Shown here in pieces: positions 44,164 through 54,840 of a stretch of 64,000 nt of DNA. Within the stretch, counting starts at the first letter, position 1. Every line of letters begins with the position of its first letter. Under the pieces are notes generated by a model, which did not search any database, was not told where the DNA came from, and saw nothing but the letters and a program-made list of their open reading frames with translations. The stretch is taken from contig NZ_AWFH01000034.1 of NCBI RefSeq assembly GCF_000682715.1, positions 62,001 to 126,000 of the forward strand. The letters are read 5' to 3'. The translations under genes and the position numbers were made by a program. The stretch comes from Hyphomonas atlantica corrig. GTDB lineage: Bacteria; Pseudomonadota; Alphaproteobacteria; Caulobacterales; Hyphomonadaceae.

Positions 44164-45117
44164 ATGCCCATTCGAATTCCTGACGGCTTGCCCGCGCGCG
44201 AAACGCTTGTGCGCGAAGGTGTGCAGGTGCTGGATGAATCCATTGCCACACGGCAGGATATCCGCCCCATGCAGATCGGCCTTCTGAATTTGATGCCCAA
44301 TAAGATCGAGACCGAAGCACAGATTGCTCGGCTTGTCGGCGCAACTCCGCTGCAGGTGGAGCTGACGCTCGTCCGGATCGGCAGCCATGTTGCCCGCAAC
44401 ACGTCGGAAGAACATCTCATCTCTTTTTATCATACCTGGGATGAGGTGAAGGATCGGAAGTTCGATGGCTTCATCATAACCGGAGCGCCAGTTGAGCGGT
44501 TGCCATTCGAAGACGTGTCGTACTGGGACGAGTTGAAACAGATCTTCGATTGGACAGAAACCCATGTGCATTCCAGCTTTTTCATTTGCTGGGGTGCCAT
44601 GGCGGCGGTCCAGCATTTTCACGGCGTTCCAAAGCATGAACTGAAAGAGAAGGCTTTCGGCGTTTATCGTCACCATAATCGCAAGCCGGAATCTCCTTTC
44701 CTCACGGGGTTCTCGGACGACTTTTCCGTTTCGGTGTCGCGCTGGACGGATGTGCGGCGGGAAGACATTCCCGAAGACAGTGGTCTGAGCATTCTTATGG
44801 AGAGCGATGAGACCGGTCTGTGCCTGCTACATGAAGCGCACGGAAACCGGCTCTATATCTTCAATCATATTGAATATGATTCTACATCGCTCGGCGCAGA
44901 GTATCAGCGAGATGTGTCGGCGGGGAAATCCATCAATGTACCGGCCAACTACTTTCCGGATGATGATCCCACCCGGACCCCGAAAAACCGGTGGCGCTCG
45001 CACGCGTTTCTATTGTTCGGGAACTGGATAAACCAGATGTATCAGACAACGTCCTATAATCTCAAAGATATAGGAACGGAGCGCGGCGGCGACAGTAAGG
45101 TCCGGCAGGCCAAGTAA
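44164..45117 (+). CDS. metA: Homoserine O-acyltransferase (probably acetyl-CoA-using)
   Basis: This 317-residue enzyme acylates L-homoserine, the first committed step of methionine synthesis. The nucleophile Cys is in [10 protein letters not shown] and the His-Glu pair in IFNHIEYD. The segment [11 protein letters not shown] carries Glu at the position equivalent to residue 111. In characterised MetA enzymes Glu111 goes with acetyl-CoA and Gly111 with succinyl-CoA, so acetylation is inferred here. The ATG at 44164 is used; a TTG six bases upstream is in frame. The gene is controlled by the SAM-II riboswitch. Confidence 0.94.
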   Translation: MPIRIPDGLPARETLVREGVQVLDESIATRQDIRPMQIGLLNLMPNKIETEAQIARLVGATPLQVELTLVRIGSHVARNTSEEHLISFYHTWDEVKDRKFDGFIITGAPVERLPFEDVSYWDELKQIFDWTETHVHSSFFICWGAMAAVQHFHGVPKHELKEKAFGVYRHHNRKPESPFLTGFSDDFSVSVSRWTDVRREDIPEDSGLSILMESDETGLCLLHEAHGNRLYIFNHIEYDSTSLGAEYQRDVSAGKSINVPANYFPDDDPTRTPKNRWRSHAFLLFGNWINQMYQTTSYNLKDIGTERGGDSKVRQAK

Positions 45118-45170
45118 TCTTTGTTTCGCCAAGGGGCTCTCAATATCCGGCCAAGCCGGACAATAAAGAA

Positions 45171-45247
45171 TGGTCGGAGTGAGAGGATTCGAACCTCCGG
45201 CCCCTGCCTCCCGAAGACAGTGCTCTACCAGGCTGAGCTACACTCCG
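45171..45247 (-). tRNA. tRNA-Pro (anticodon CGG)
   Basis: On the minus strand the 77-nt gene begins CGGAGTGTAGCTCAGCC, has the anticodon loop CTTCGGGA with CGG, a T-arm GGAGGTTCGAATCCTC, acceptor CACTCCG, discriminator A and an encoded CCA. All four stems pair. It decodes CCG proline codons. Confidence 0.97.
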
Positions 45248-45314
45248 CGCCGAAGAACGGGGCTTTTACGCCTGCCCAAAAATTTTTCAAGGGGGCAATC
45301 TGAGGTTCGAGGAT

Positions 45315-45971
45315 TCAGGCTGCAACCGGCAATGTCGGCTCGTCGGCGCCGGGGCTCCATTGGGCGTATTTCTTCATCACGCCCTTGAAGAGCGAGCTCT
45401 GCTTATGCCCCTCCAGCCATGCCTGCAGCGCGGGCAAATCCTGCGCGTTGAACCAGTCCATGTCGGTGTGAGCGAACTGGCGGATGAACGGAAAGATCGC
45501 AATGTCGGCCAGGCTCCGTTCAGCCCTGACAAGCTGGCCCCCCTGCGCTGTGATCCGCGCGTCCAGATCCTGAAGCATTTCGAGACCACTGGCGCGCGCG
45601 GCGCCGGGCACGAGATCTTCGTCGGAATAGCGATTGGGGTATTTGTATCTGTCCAGCGCGCGCTTGAATGGACCATCATTGCGTGCGATCAATTCATGCG
45701 TCGTGTCGGGATCGGCGTCCAGCCAGCCTTCCGGATCGTTCTGCGCCAGCGCCCAGCGCATGACATCGAGGCTTTCATCCACAATGTCGCCAGAGGAGGT
45801 CAGCAAGACCGGCACAGTCCCTTTCGGGCTTGCCTCCAGCATCTCGGCCGGCTTGTCCCGCAGGACGACTTCACGGACCAGCACCGGGACACCGGCTATG
45901 GAGAGGCCCATCCGGCCACGCATGGCATAGGGGCAACGTCGAAACGTGTAGAGCGTATGCGCCGCGCTCAT
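45315..45971 (-). CDS. Glutathione S-transferase-like protein
   Basis: This 218-residue protein has a thioredoxin-like N-domain with [16 protein letters not shown], in which a single Cys sits at the active-site position. [22 protein letters not shown] follows (cis-Pro and the glutathione-gamma-glutamyl ES site), then an all-helical C-domain. The CPY-x-MR pattern suits omega/beta-type GSTs with thiol-transferase activity. Its start overlaps the trhO stop by 4 nt (ATGA), so it is coupled to tRNA modification only by operon position. Confidence 0.85.
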   Translation of the reverse strand: MSAAHTLYTFRRCPYAMRGRMGLSIAGVPVLVREVVLRDKPAEMLEASPKGTVPVLLTSSGDIVDESLDVMRWALAQNDPEGWLDADPDTTHELIARNDGPFKRALDRYKYPNRYSDEDLVPGAARASGLEMLQDLDARITAQGGQLVRAERSLADIAIFPFIRQFAHTDMDWFNAQDLPALQAWLEGHKQSSLFKGVMKKYAQWSPGADEPTLPVAA

Positions 45972-46909
45972 GCGTCTTCGCTCCGGCGTGCCTCCGGGCC
46001 CATATGTTCCTGGCCACGCTGGCGGGCGAGGTCGATCTGCTTCTGGCGCTCGGCAAAGCGGGCGCGTTGCTCATCGCTCATTTCGTCGATGCAGTGAGGG
46101 CAGGAAACGCCAGGCACATAGCTGGCCTCCGCCTTGTCCGCATCCGTGATGGGACGCTTGCAGGCATGGCACATGTCGTACTCGCCGGGCGTCAGGTCGT
46201 GCTTTACTGACACGCGCTCATCGAAGACGAAGCATTCGCCGCGCCATTTGCTGTCTGTCTCGGGCACGGTTTCGAGGTATTTCAGTATGCCGCCTTTCAG
46301 GTGGAAGACATCCTCGATGCCCTCCGATTTCACAAAGCTGGTCGCTTTCTCGCAGCGGATGCCGCCCGTGCAGAACATGGCGACCTTGGGTGAGCGGCCT
46401 TCGGCTTCAAGCTTGGCGCGGAATTCGCGGAACCATTCCGGGAACTCCCGGAACGTCTTGGTCTCGGGGTCAATCGCGCCTTCGAAGGTGCCGATGGCGT
46501 ATTCATAATCATTGCGCGTATCAATCAGCACAGTGTCCGGATCGCTGATCAGCTCGTTCCACTCATTCGCCTCGACATAGGTCCCGACCAGCGCATTTGG
46601 ATCCGTGCCGGGCACACCCATTGTGACGATTTCCTTCTTCAGGCGCACTTTCAGGCGCAGGAACGGCATCTCGTCGGCTTCGGAGAATTTCGCTTCAAGA
46701 TCTGCCGCCCCCGGGATTGCGCGAAGGGCAGACAGCGCAGTCTCAATGCCATCAGCCGTGCCGGCAATCGTGCCGTTCACGCCCTCGGCCGCCAACAGGA
46801 CGGTGCCCTTGACACCGGCACCACAAAGAAGCTGGGCGAGATCCGCCTTGCGGGCTTCAAAGTCCGGGAAGGAAAAGAACTTGTAAAAGGCTGCAATCGT
46901 GTAGGTCAT
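45968..46909 (-). CDS. trhO: tRNA uridine(34) hydroxylase TrhO (rhodanese family)
   Basis: This 313-residue oxygen-dependent enzyme makes 5-hydroxyuridine at tRNA position 34. The N-terminal [16 protein letters not shown] and GVNGTIAG, the rhodanese active-site loop [13 protein letters not shown], and the C-terminal Cys cluster ([16 protein letters not shown]) are typical of the YceA/TrhO family. It is the first gene of a two-gene unit with the GST gene. Confidence 0.94.
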   Translation of the reverse strand: MTYTIAAFYKFFSFPDFEARKADLAQLLCGAGVKGTVLLAAEGVNGTIAGTADGIETALSALRAIPGAADLEAKFSEADEMPFLRLKVRLKKEIVTMGVPGTDPNALVGTYVEANEWNELISDPDTVLIDTRNDYEYAIGTFEGAIDPETKTFREFPEWFREFRAKLEAEGRSPKVAMFCTGGIRCEKATSFVKSEGIEDVFHLKGGILKYLETVPETDSKWRGECFVFDERVSVKHDLTPGEYDMCHACKRPITDADKAEASYVPGVSCPHCIDEMSDEQRARFAERQKQIDLARQRGQEHMGPEARRSEDA

Positions 46910-46966
46910 GACGCGCCTTATGCCAGAATGCGGGGCAGATTTGAATATTGGCCGCGCAGGCTCGTG

Positions 46967-47920
46967 TCAGACCGGCTCAGACAGGATGCGCGGCAGTTTG
47001 AAGGTCACCGTTTCTCGGGCCGTCTCGATCTTGTCGAGTGAGACATCGAACCGCTCACCGCAGGCATTGATCACACCCTGCACAAGGTCTTCCGGCGCGC
47101 TGGCCCCGGCGGTCAGGCCGAGGGTTGAGACGCCATCAAACCAGGCCCAGTCGATGTTCTCCGCGCTCGCCACCAGTTCCGCCCGTGCGGCACCGGCGCG
47201 CTTGGCAACTTCGACCAGTCTGACCGAATTGGAACTCGTCGTCGCGCCGATAACGAGCACCAGATCTGTGCCCGGCGCCAGAACTTTCACGGCGTCCTGA
47301 CGGTTTGTGGTGGCGTAGCAGATGTCTTCCTTGTGGGGGCTCGAAATGCCGGGGAAACGAGCCTGTAGTGCGGCGACAATGTCTGCGGTGTCATCGACCG
47401 ACAGGGTCGTCTGGGTAACGAAGGCGACATTGTCTGGATCGTTGGGCTCAAACGCGGCGACGTCCTCGACGGTTTCGATCAACGTGATCGTATTGCCGGG
47501 CAATTGTCCCATCGTACCGATGACTTCGGGGTGTCCTGCATGACCGATCAGCACGATCTCACGGCCTTCGCGATGATGGCGTTCGGCTTCGACATGAACC
47601 TTGGAAACAAGCGGACAGGTCGCGTCGACATAAATCATGTTCCGGCGTTCGGCTTCGGCGGGCACGGATTTCGGTACGCCATGCGCGGAAAAGATGACCG
47701 GGCGGTCTTCCGGGCATTCGTCCAGTTCCTCGACGAATATGGCCCCAAGCTCCTCAAGACGACTCACCACATGCGCATTGTGGACGATTTCGTGGCGCAC
47801 ATAGACTGGCGCGCCCCATTTGCCGAGGGCTTCTTCGACAATCTGAATGGCGCGATCAACGCCCGCGCAGAAGCCCCGCGGGGCGGCAAGGCGGATTGTA
47901 AGTGGCTGCCTGTCGGTCAT
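46967..47920 (-). CDS. ispH: 4-hydroxy-3-methylbut-2-enyl diphosphate reductase
   Basis: This 317-residue [4Fe-4S] enzyme carries out the last step of the MEP isoprenoid pathway, giving IPP and DMAPP. The three cluster cysteines are in [11 protein letters not shown] (Cys18), [11 protein letters not shown] (Cys102) and [10 protein letters not shown] (about 203). The catalytic ENDxT-like VEDVAAF region and the [10 protein letters not shown] substrate loop are present. It is transcribed alone, divergent from the small lipoprotein gene. Confidence 0.97.
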   Translation of the reverse strand: MTDRQPLTIRLAAPRGFCAGVDRAIQIVEEALGKWGAPVYVRHEIVHNAHVVSRLEELGAIFVEELDECPEDRPVIFSAHGVPKSVPAEAERRNMIYVDATCPLVSKVHVEAERHHREGREIVLIGHAGHPEVIGTMGQLPGNTITLIETVEDVAAFEPNDPDNVAFVTQTTLSVDDTADIVAALQARFPGISSPHKEDICYATTNRQDAVKVLAPGTDLVLVIGATTSSNSVRLVEVAKRAGAARAELVASAENIDWAWFDGVSTLGLTAGASAPEDLVQGVINACGERFDVSLDKIETARETVTFKLPRILSEPV

Positions 47921-48032
47921 TTCATCCTATCTCCTGCCTGTGGGCGTTGCGCCGAGACGTCTGGGCCTTTAACACATCTGCAGCAACAGATGGACAGGCC
48001 TTTGCATCAGGCCAAGAAGGACACGCCGACGC

Positions 48033-48590
48033 ATGATTAAATATGCCCCACTTCTCGCCGCGGTCATCCTCTCTGGCTGTGGAGGCAGCAAGCTCGCAGA
48101 GACTTTTGATACGCGCCAGAATGCCGGGCCATGCCCGCCAGTTGGCGCGCTGTATGATTCGTCGCGTTATATCGAACTTGATGGTGGCGGTGAACTCTAC
48201 ACCAATATTGAATATACCGGAGAGGTGATCGATGTTCGCCTGTTCTGTCGGTATGTCGGAACAGACCCACTGAAGGCGGAACTCGAGATCGATTTTGCGT
48301 TTGGCAAAGGTCCAGCGGCTGACGCGTCCACGCACACCTTCCCGTATTATGTCGCGGTGATCCGGCGCAGTGGTAAGGTACTCGCCAAGGAATACTTCAA
48401 TGTCGATGCGAATTTCGGCGGTAACAAGCTCGCAGGTGCCACGGAAGTGATCCAGACCATCGAGATCCCGCGCGTAGACGAGTCGATCTCAGGCACGAAC
48501 TTCGAAGTGATTGTCGGGTTCGAGCTGACCGAAGAGCAATTGGAATTCAACCGCGCGGGCAAACGTTTCCGCATGGATGCCGGGCAGTAA
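48033..48590 (+). CDS. Hypothetical lipoprotein upstream of argS
   Basis: This 185-residue precursor has lipobox ILSGC (Cys16) followed by GGSK. The mature part looks beta-rich: RYIELDGGGELYTNIEY, VIDVRLFCRYVG, LEIDFAFGKG, YYVAVIRRSGKVLAKEYF, FEVIVGFELTEEQL. Such exported single-domain lipoproteins are widespread in Alphaproteobacteria without known function. It ends 4 nt before the argS start used here, so the two are probably co-transcribed. Confidence 0.75.
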   Translation: MIKYAPLLAAVILSGCGGSKLAETFDTRQNAGPCPPVGALYDSSRYIELDGGGELYTNIEYTGEVIDVRLFCRYVGTDPLKAELEIDFAFGKGPAADASTHTFPYYVAVIRRSGKVLAKEYFNVDANFGGNKLAGATEVIQTIEIPRVDESISGTNFEVIVGFELTEEQLEFNRAGKRFRMDAGQ

Positions 48591-48594
48591 CATC

Positions 48595-50367
48595 ATGGCC
48601 AGTCTGATCAATGAATTGTCGGCGGCCGCCAGCGCCGCCTTTGAAGCTATGGGGCTGGAGGCGAAATGGGGGGCTGTGCGCCGGTCTGACAAGCCCGAAT
48701 TTGCTAACTTCCAGTGCAATGGCGCGATGGGCGCTGCCAAGTCCGCGGGTCGTAACCCACGCGAGATCGCTGGCGAAATTGCTGCGGCGCTGAAAGAGCA
48801 TTCGATGATCCTGTCGGCGGAAGTCGCCGGGCCGGGCTTCATCAATATCCGCGTTTCGGACGAGGCCATGTCTCAGCGCGCAGAATTCATTCGGACAGAC
48901 GACATGGCAGGTGCGGAGCCTGCGCCGGACCCGAAAGTGACCGTGATCGACTTTGGCGGCCCGAATGTCGCCAAGCCGATGCATGTCGGCCATCTGCGCT
49001 CGGCCGTGATCGGCGACACGCTGGTGCGTCTCCTGCGCTTTCTTGGCGACAAGGTGACAGGCGACACTCATCTCGGCGACTGGGGGCTTCAAATGGGCCA
49101 CTTGGTTACCGAGCTGTATGACGAGCAGCCGGACCTGATCTATTTCGACGAGAGCTTTGAAGGCCCGTATCCGGAAGAGCCGCCAGTCACGATTGATGAT
49201 CTGGCACGCCTGTACCCTGCTGCGAGCGCCAAAGCGAAAGCAGATGCTGCGCGCAATGAGCGCAGCCAGAAAGCGGTCGCAGAGCTACAGGCGGGTCGGG
49301 CCGGCTATCGCGCCTTGTTGCGCCATTTCATCAATGTGTCCGTCGAGGCGTTGAAGATCGATTACGAATTCCTGAACGTGCATTTCGACCTCTGGAAGGG
49401 CGAAAGCGATGTGGATCACCTGATCCCGGGACTGGTCGAGAAGTTCAAGACGGCGGGTCTCTCTGAAGAGGATGATGGTGCCGTCATTGTTCGCATTGAG
49501 CGTGACAGCGACAAGAAGGACATGCCGCCCATCATGCTGGTCAACAGCCGCGGCGGCACCGGGTATCACACCACAGACCTCGCGACGATCGAAGACCGGA
49601 TGGAGAATATGGAGCCGACGCCGGAGCTGATGCTCTATGTCGTCGACCAGCGCCAGGCGCTGCACTTCGAACAGGTCTTTCGTGCGGCGGAGATGCTCGG
49701 CCTGATCGATGAAGGCCATATGGAGCATATCGGCTTCGGCACGGTGAATGGCGACGACGGCAAGCCCTTCAAGACCCGCGAAGGCGGCGTACTACGCCTG
49801 GCGGACCTGAACACGATGGCGTTTGAAGAGGCGCAGAGAAAGATTGTGGAAGCCGGCAAGCTGCCCGAAGACATGTCGGAACAGGAGCGTCATGAAGTGG
49901 CTGCCGCTGTGGCCCTGGCTGCGCTGCGTTTCTCGGATCTGCACAATACGCGTACCAGCAATTACGTCTTTGACCTCGACCGCTTTACCAGCTTCGAAGG
50001 CAAGACCGGGCCCTACCTGCTTTACGCGGCCGTGCGGATCAAATCCGTTCTGCGCAAAGCTGCGGAGGCCGGTTTCAAGCCGGGCGACATCAAGATTGGC
50101 CATGATGCAGAGCGCGCCCTCGTTTTACAGCTGGATGCCTTTGCAGCCGCGCTCCTTCAAGCGCGAGAGAAACGCATGCCGCATGTCCTGTGTGAGCATG
50201 TGTACAACCTCGCCCAGGGGTTCAGCGCGTTCTATGCCGCCCTGCCGATCGCCTCAGAAGAGGATGCAGATTTGCGCGCCAGCCGTCTTGCCTTGTCAGC
50301 GGCTGTCCTGAACCAGCTGGAGACCGGGCTGGACCTCCTCGGCATCCGTATACCGGAGCGCATGTAG
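48595..50367 (+). CDS. argS: Arginyl-tRNA synthetase
   Basis: This 590-residue class I synthetase has the N-terminal Add-1 domain (FEAMGLEAKWGAV, FANFQCNGAMGAAK). The HIGH-type motif is MHVGHLRS in GPNVAKPMHVGHLRS, and a KFKTREGG sequence takes the KMSKS position. The C-terminal helical anticodon domain (LLYAAVRIKSVLRKA, HVLCEHVYNLAQGFSAFY) is present. The ATG 48595 is used; an ATG at 48577 within the lipoprotein end is also in frame. Confidence 0.96.
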   Translation: MASLINELSAAASAAFEAMGLEAKWGAVRRSDKPEFANFQCNGAMGAAKSAGRNPREIAGEIAAALKEHSMILSAEVAGPGFINIRVSDEAMSQRAEFIRTDDMAGAEPAPDPKVTVIDFGGPNVAKPMHVGHLRSAVIGDTLVRLLRFLGDKVTGDTHLGDWGLQMGHLVTELYDEQPDLIYFDESFEGPYPEEPPVTIDDLARLYPAASAKAKADAARNERSQKAVAELQAGRAGYRALLRHFINVSVEALKIDYEFLNVHFDLWKGESDVDHLIPGLVEKFKTAGLSEEDDGAVIVRIERDSDKKDMPPIMLVNSRGGTGYHTTDLATIEDRMENMEPTPELMLYVVDQRQALHFEQVFRAAEMLGLIDEGHMEHIGFGTVNGDDGKPFKTREGGVLRLADLNTMAFEEAQRKIVEAGKLPEDMSEQERHEVAAAVALAALRFSDLHNTRTSNYVFDLDRFTSFEGKTGPYLLYAAVRIKSVLRKAAEAGFKPGDIKIGHDAERALVLQLDAFAAALLQAREKRMPHVLCEHVYNLAQGFSAFYAALPIASEEDADLRASRLALSAAVLNQLETGLDLLGIRIPERM

Positions 50368-50444
50368 TCTCTACAGCGGTGTAGCTTGCCACTGAGCAGA
50401 TCCTCCCTGATCTTTCGTTGAGAGATCAGTAGAGGAGTTATCAG

Positions 50445-51575
50445 ATGGCCAAGAACGTGCCCGCGCCCGTGGACGCACCTGTGGAGCCTGCGCCGCAATG
50501 GGAGTTCGCGTCCCAATGGTCCAAGGCATGGAAAGTGCTAAAATGGTCCGGCGTCGCCCTGCTGACCATCGCATTCCTGACGGTGATCGGGCAGGGATTT
50601 CTGTTCTATCGCATCTTCGATGATGTGCACCCGGTGCTGGGATACAGCTTCATCCTGATTCTCGCCGCGCTGTTGCTGTTGCTGGTTGGCCGACCGCTGG
50701 CGTCATTTCTGTCGATGCCTGTCGCGGCGAAGCCACCGCACACGCCGTTCGATATAGAGAAACCAGACATCTCGCTCCTCTCCCAGCGCCTGAAATATGA
50801 TCTGAAATATCTTGCCATGCTGAAGCGGAATCCGCTGCTGGCTGATGAAGTGTCCGCGATGGAAGAGGGTATCGCTATCGGTCGCGCCTTGCTCGCGCGA
50901 TTTGCGATTGCGGGCGAGGAGTCTGCGGCCAATGTCGCTGCAGATCTCGAAGCTTTCCAGAAGGACCATATTGAGATTCATTTGAAGAAGCTGGATACGA
51001 AGGTCGACAAGCTGATCCATGCGGAGGCTGTCGGCGTGGGCGTAGCCACAGCATTTTCGATGAATGGCACTGTGGACGCTTTCGTTGTGCTCTGGCGCAA
51101 CGCCAATCTCATCGCACGTATCTCTCAGATCTATTTCGGGCGCCCGCATCTTGGCGGCACGCTGCTGATCTTGCGCGATGTGGCCGCAATCGTGATCGTC
51201 AGTCGCGCGCTGGAGGATGTGACCGACATGACAGGCGATGTCATTGGCGGCTTGCTCGGTCGGATGGGTGGGCTGATCGCCGGGCCGGTCATGGATGGCG
51301 CGGTGAACGCGATGCTCACTCTGAAGATGGGCTATCTGGCCAAGCGGCGGTGCCGCGCCTTTGAGGGCTGGTCCGCACGGCAGGCCCGGTCGATTTCGGC
51401 AGAGGCGCTCGAGCGGGTGAAAAAGGAATCCGGTTCGGTCGCGACAGACCTGCTGAAACGGTGTGGCGGTCTGACGTCTCGCGCTGCCTGGGCGGCGGAA
51501 CAGACCATGTCCGGCTCGCGCAATGCCTGGTCGATGGTTCAGGGCTGGTTCGGCCGCAAGCCATCGGAAGCATGA
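50445..51575 (+). CDS. DUF697 (YcjF-like) inner-membrane protein
   Basis: This 376-residue protein has a Pro/Ala-rich start, two TM helices (about 32-55 and 67-85) and a coiled/helical linker. A C-terminal DUF697 domain follows, with AEAVGVGVATAFSMNGTVDA, FVVLWRNANLIARIS, IYFGRPHLGGTLLILRDVA and GYLAKRRCRAF. In YcjF-type proteins the gene is normally paired with a YcjX (DUF463) P-loop partner; none is present here. The SD GAGGAG is 8 nt before the ATG. A glycine riboswitch follows. Confidence 0.78.
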   Translation: MAKNVPAPVDAPVEPAPQWEFASQWSKAWKVLKWSGVALLTIAFLTVIGQGFLFYRIFDDVHPVLGYSFILILAALLLLLVGRPLASFLSMPVAAKPPHTPFDIEKPDISLLSQRLKYDLKYLAMLKRNPLLADEVSAMEEGIAIGRALLARFAIAGEESAANVAADLEAFQKDHIEIHLKKLDTKVDKLIHAEAVGVGVATAFSMNGTVDAFVVLWRNANLIARISQIYFGRPHLGGTLLILRDVAAIVIVSRALEDVTDMTGDVIGGLLGRMGGLIAGPVMDGAVNAMLTLKMGYLAKRRCRAFEGWSARQARSISAEALERVKKESGSVATDLLKRCGGLTSRAAWAAEQTMSGSRNAWSMVQGWFGRKPSEA

Positions 51576-51687
51576 TCCCCGCTTGGTTGCCCAAACATCT
51601 GGCAGGCGGCGTGGCAAGACAGGGGGGTGCTGACTCTCTGCTTGCTGGCCACCAGAATCCGCGCTAGTTCGACACTCATAGACGACC
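51576..51687 (+). other. gcv promoter region
   Basis: This is the untranslated stretch between the DUF697 gene and the glycine riboswitch. It should contain the promoter of the gcv operon, but I cannot pick out a convincing -35/-10 pair. Confidence 0.35.
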
Positions 51688-51872
51688 TCCTCCCGGGAGA
51701 GAGCGGGTAACCAGCCCCGCCGCCGAAGGCGCAACCGCCCCGGAAACGCTCAGGCAAAAGGACCGGGGGAGAGACAACACGCTGGAAAGAGGCGGGCCTT
51801 GTGGTGCCGTCTCGCCGAAGGAGCAAGCCCGTACATCGGGCGGAATCTCTCAGGCGCCCAAGACAGCGGGGG
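51688..51872 (+). ncRNA. Tandem glycine riboswitch
   Basis: Two related aptamers lie in series. The first has GGGAGAGAGCGGG, GCCGAAGGCGCAACCGCC, AACGCTCAGGCAAAAGGACCG. The second has GGAAAGAGGCGGG, CGCCGAAGGAGCAAGCC, AATCTCTCAGGCGCCCAAGACAG. The conserved 'GCCGAAGGxGCAA' and 'CTCAGGC' elements occur in both. It is 48 nt upstream of gcvT and should turn the operon on when glycine is high. Confidence 0.95.
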
Positions 51873-51920
51873 CGACGATGCGCAGCTTCGGGCTGCCCCG
51901 TCTCCTCATGAAAGGGCGTC

Positions 51921-53078
51921 ATGGCCGAACCGACAACTGATAATCTGAAGCGCACTCCGCTTCATGACCTGCACGAAGAACTTGGTGCGAAGCTGGTTCC
52001 GTTTGCGGGCTATGAAATGCCGGTTCAGTATCCGATGGGCGTCAAGGACGAGCATCTCTGGACCCGGTCCGAGGCAGGCTTGTTCGATGTGTCTCATATG
52101 GGACCGTGCTTTCTCTCCTTGGCAGATGGCATTGGTGGTGGAGACGAGGCGCACGCGAAAATCGCTGCGCTGATTGAAACGTTGGTGCCCTCCGATATCG
52201 CCGGACTGAAAGAAGGTCAGGCGCGTCTGACCGTGCTGCTCAATGATGAGGGCGGCATTCTCGACGACCTGATCATCACACGACCAATCGGCGAAGAGGC
52301 GCAGGGGTCACTTTACATCGTTGTCAATGGTGCGGTGAAGGAGGCGGACTGGGCCCTCTTTGAGCGGACATTCGAAGGCAAGGCCGTGTTGACACGCGCC
52401 GATGATCGCATCTTGTTTGCTCTGCAGGGACCAAAGGCCGCCGAGGTAATGCAGGACTTTTTCCCGGGCTGTGCAGAGCTCAAATTCATGCGTCACATGC
52501 CGTTCGAGCTGAATGGGACTCGCTGCATCGTATCGCGCTGTGGGTATACGGGTGAAGATGGTTTTGAAGTGCTGGTCTCTCCCGAGGCGGGCGTGCCGCT
52601 GATCAAGGAGATGTTGACGGATGAGCGCGTGAAGCCGATTGGTCTCGGCGCACGGGACTCCCTGCGCCTGGAAGCGGGATTGTGCCTTTATGGTCACGAT
52701 ATGGATACCACCCGCGATCCGGTGGAGGCGGACCTTGCCTGGGTCATCCAGAAGAAGCGTCGTGAGCAGGCCAATTTTCCGGGAGCGGAGCGTATTCTGA
52801 AGGCGCTTTCCGATGGGCCGGCTGAAAAGCGCGTTGGCATCAAGCCACTTGAAAGGGCCCCCGCGCGCGAAGGCACAGTGATCGAGATCGGCGGCGAACC
52901 TGTGGGTGTTGTGACATCCGGCGGTTTTGGCCCCAGTGTCGATGGGCCAGTAGCCATGGGCTATGTGCGCGCGGATCTGGCCGAACTTGGCACGAAGATT
53001 GACCTGATGGTGAGAGGCAAAGCGCGCGCTGCAGAAGTTTGCGAGCTGCCTTTTGTGAAACCGAATTACAAACGCTAA
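51921..53078 (+). CDS. gcvT: Aminomethyltransferase (glycine cleavage T-protein)
   Basis: This 385-residue enzyme moves the methylene group from aminomethyl-lipoyl-H protein to tetrahydrofolate, releasing ammonia. The N-terminal [34 protein letters not shown] (catalytic Asp segment region), [11 protein letters not shown] and the [18 protein letters not shown] motif are standard. It is the first gene of the glycine-riboswitch operon; gcvH starts 14 nt later. Confidence 0.96.
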   Translation: MAEPTTDNLKRTPLHDLHEELGAKLVPFAGYEMPVQYPMGVKDEHLWTRSEAGLFDVSHMGPCFLSLADGIGGGDEAHAKIAALIETLVPSDIAGLKEGQARLTVLLNDEGGILDDLIITRPIGEEAQGSLYIVVNGAVKEADWALFERTFEGKAVLTRADDRILFALQGPKAAEVMQDFFPGCAELKFMRHMPFELNGTRCIVSRCGYTGEDGFEVLVSPEAGVPLIKEMLTDERVKPIGLGARDSLRLEAGLCLYGHDMDTTRDPVEADLAWVIQKKRREQANFPGAERILKALSDGPAEKRVGIKPLERAPAREGTVIEIGGEPVGVVTSGGFGPSVDGPVAMGYVRADLAELGTKIDLMVRGKARAAEVCELPFVKPNYKR

Positions 53079-53092
53079 GAGGGAAACGGGCG

Positions 53093-53464
53093 ATGACAAC
53101 TTACTATACTGAAGATCATGAATGGATCACGGTTGAGGGCGATATCGCCACGGTCGGGATCACGAAATATGCGGCGGACCAGCTCGGCGATGTGGTCTTT
53201 GTCGAAGTACCGGAAGCAGGCGCCAGCTTTGGAAAGGGCGACGACATGGCTGTTGTTGAAAGCGTCAAGGCGGCGTCTGACGTTTACGCGCCTGTGGCTG
53301 GCGAAGTGACCGAGGGCAATGGCGCGCTGGCCGATGCTCCGGAAACCGTCAACGAAGATCCGGAAGGCGCAGGCTGGTTCTGCAAGATGAAACTGTCCGA
53401 TTCCGGAGAGCTTGGCTCTTTGATGAATGTGGATGCGTACAAGGCTTTCTGCGACGGCCTGTAG
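53093..53464 (+). CDS. gcvH: Glycine cleavage H-protein
   Basis: This 123-residue lipoyl carrier protein has the lipoylated lysine in [15 protein letters not shown] (about residue 59) and the conserved [17 protein letters not shown] start. The acidic GAGWFCKMK end region also matches. It shuttles the aminomethyl group between P, T and L proteins. Confidence 0.97.
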   Translation: MTTYYTEDHEWITVEGDIATVGITKYAADQLGDVVFVEVPEAGASFGKGDDMAVVESVKAASDVYAPVAGEVTEGNGALADAPETVNEDPEGAGWFCKMKLSDSGELGSLMNVDAYKAFCDGL

Positions 53465-53496
53465 GGGCCTCCTGACACTCTGATGGAGTAACTAGC

Positions 53497-54840
53497 ATGA
53501 GATACCTCCCCCTGACACCGGAAGACCGCGCAGACATGCTGGGCACGGTCGGTGCCAATTCGGTCGATGACTTTTTCACCGATGTACCGGAATCGGCTCG
53601 CTTGAGCGGTACAATCTCCGGCCTGCCGGACCATCAGGGGGAGCTCGCCGTTGAGCGCCATATGACGAAACTGGCCGCGAAGAACCGCTCGGCGTCGTCA
53701 GGGCCGTTCTTTGTCGGCGCTGGCGCCTACAAGCACCATGTTCCGGCCACGGTCGACATGGTGATCCAGCGCTCCGAGTTTCTGACAACCTACACGCCCT
53801 ACCAGCCGGAAATTGCGCAGGGCACGCTACAGACCTTGTTCGAATTCCAGACTCAGGTCGCCGCGATGACCGCAATGGATGTGGCAAACGCCTCCATGTA
53901 TGACGGCTCTACGGCCTGCGCCGAGGCGGCCATCATGGCCACCCGCGTAACGCGCCGGAAAAAGGTGATTCTGTCAGGCGGTCTGCATCCGCACTATGCC
54001 GCCGCCACGAAAATGGTGTGCGAGGCGCAAGGGTTCGAGGTCGTCCAGTTGCCAGTCGCCGTGGATGGTGAGAATGCGCTGGCCGATGCCGTCGACGACC
54101 AGACAGCCTGCGTGATCGGCCAGAGCCCGAACATTTTCGGAACGGTAACCGACCTGTCGAAAACTGCCGACGCCGCGCATGACAAAGGCGCGCTGCTCGT
54201 CTCCGTCTTCACTGAAGCCGTTTCGCTGGGCCTTGTCACGCCGCCCGGAGAGATGGGCGCGGACATTGCCGTGGGCGAGGGCCAGTCCATCGGCAACGGC
54301 CTCAATTTCGGCGGGCCCTATGTTGGCCTGTTTGCCTGCACGCAGAAACTGGTCCGCCAAATGCCAGGGCGTCTGTGCGGGGAGACCGTTGACGCCAACG
54401 GAGATCGCGGGTTCGTGCTGACGCTGTCGACCCGCGAACAGCATATCCGCCGTGACAAGGCGACGTCCAATATCTGTACCAATTCCGGCCTGTGCGCGCT
54501 GGCCTTCACGGCGCATATGACGCTGCTGGGAGGCAAGGGGCTGGAACAACTGGCCCTGCTGAACCATGAGGCGGCCTGCGATCTTGCCGATGCGCTGGAG
54601 GCAGTGCCTGGTGTCGAAATCCTGACGCCGCGCTTCTTCAACGAGTTTGCCTTCCGGACCCCGATGGATGCCGAAGCTGTTCTGGCCATGCTGGATGAGG
54701 CCGGTGTGGTCGGCGGCGTTCGCGCCAGTCGCCTCTTCCCCGATGGACATATGGGCGACGTCATCCTCTGCGCAGCTACAGAATGCACGACGGCGGAAGA
54801 TATAGCCGCCTATGCTGCCGCCCTGAAGGAGATCATCTGA
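53497..54840 (+). CDS. gcvPA: Glycine dehydrogenase (decarboxylating) subunit 1
   Basis: This 447-residue alpha-type half of a split P-protein starts [15 protein letters not shown] and has [28 protein letters not shown] and the [14 protein letters not shown]-terminal motif. The PLP lysine is in the partner subunit. Its TGA shares one base with the ATG of a small unknown gene that separates it from gcvPB. Confidence 0.96.
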   Translation: MRYLPLTPEDRADMLGTVGANSVDDFFTDVPESARLSGTISGLPDHQGELAVERHMTKLAAKNRSASSGPFFVGAGAYKHHVPATVDMVIQRSEFLTTYTPYQPEIAQGTLQTLFEFQTQVAAMTAMDVANASMYDGSTACAEAAIMATRVTRRKKVILSGGLHPHYAAATKMVCEAQGFEVVQLPVAVDGENALADAVDDQTACVIGQSPNIFGTVTDLSKTADAAHDKGALLVSVFTEAVSLGLVTPPGEMGADIAVGEGQSIGNGLNFGGPYVGLFACTQKLVRQMPGRLCGETVDANGDRGFVLTLSTREQHIRRDKATSNICTNSGLCALAFTAHMTLLGGKGLEQLALLNHEAACDLADALEAVPGVEILTPRFFNEFAFRTPMDAEAVLAMLDEAGVVGGVRASRLFPDGHMGDVILCAATECTTAEDIAAYAAALKEII

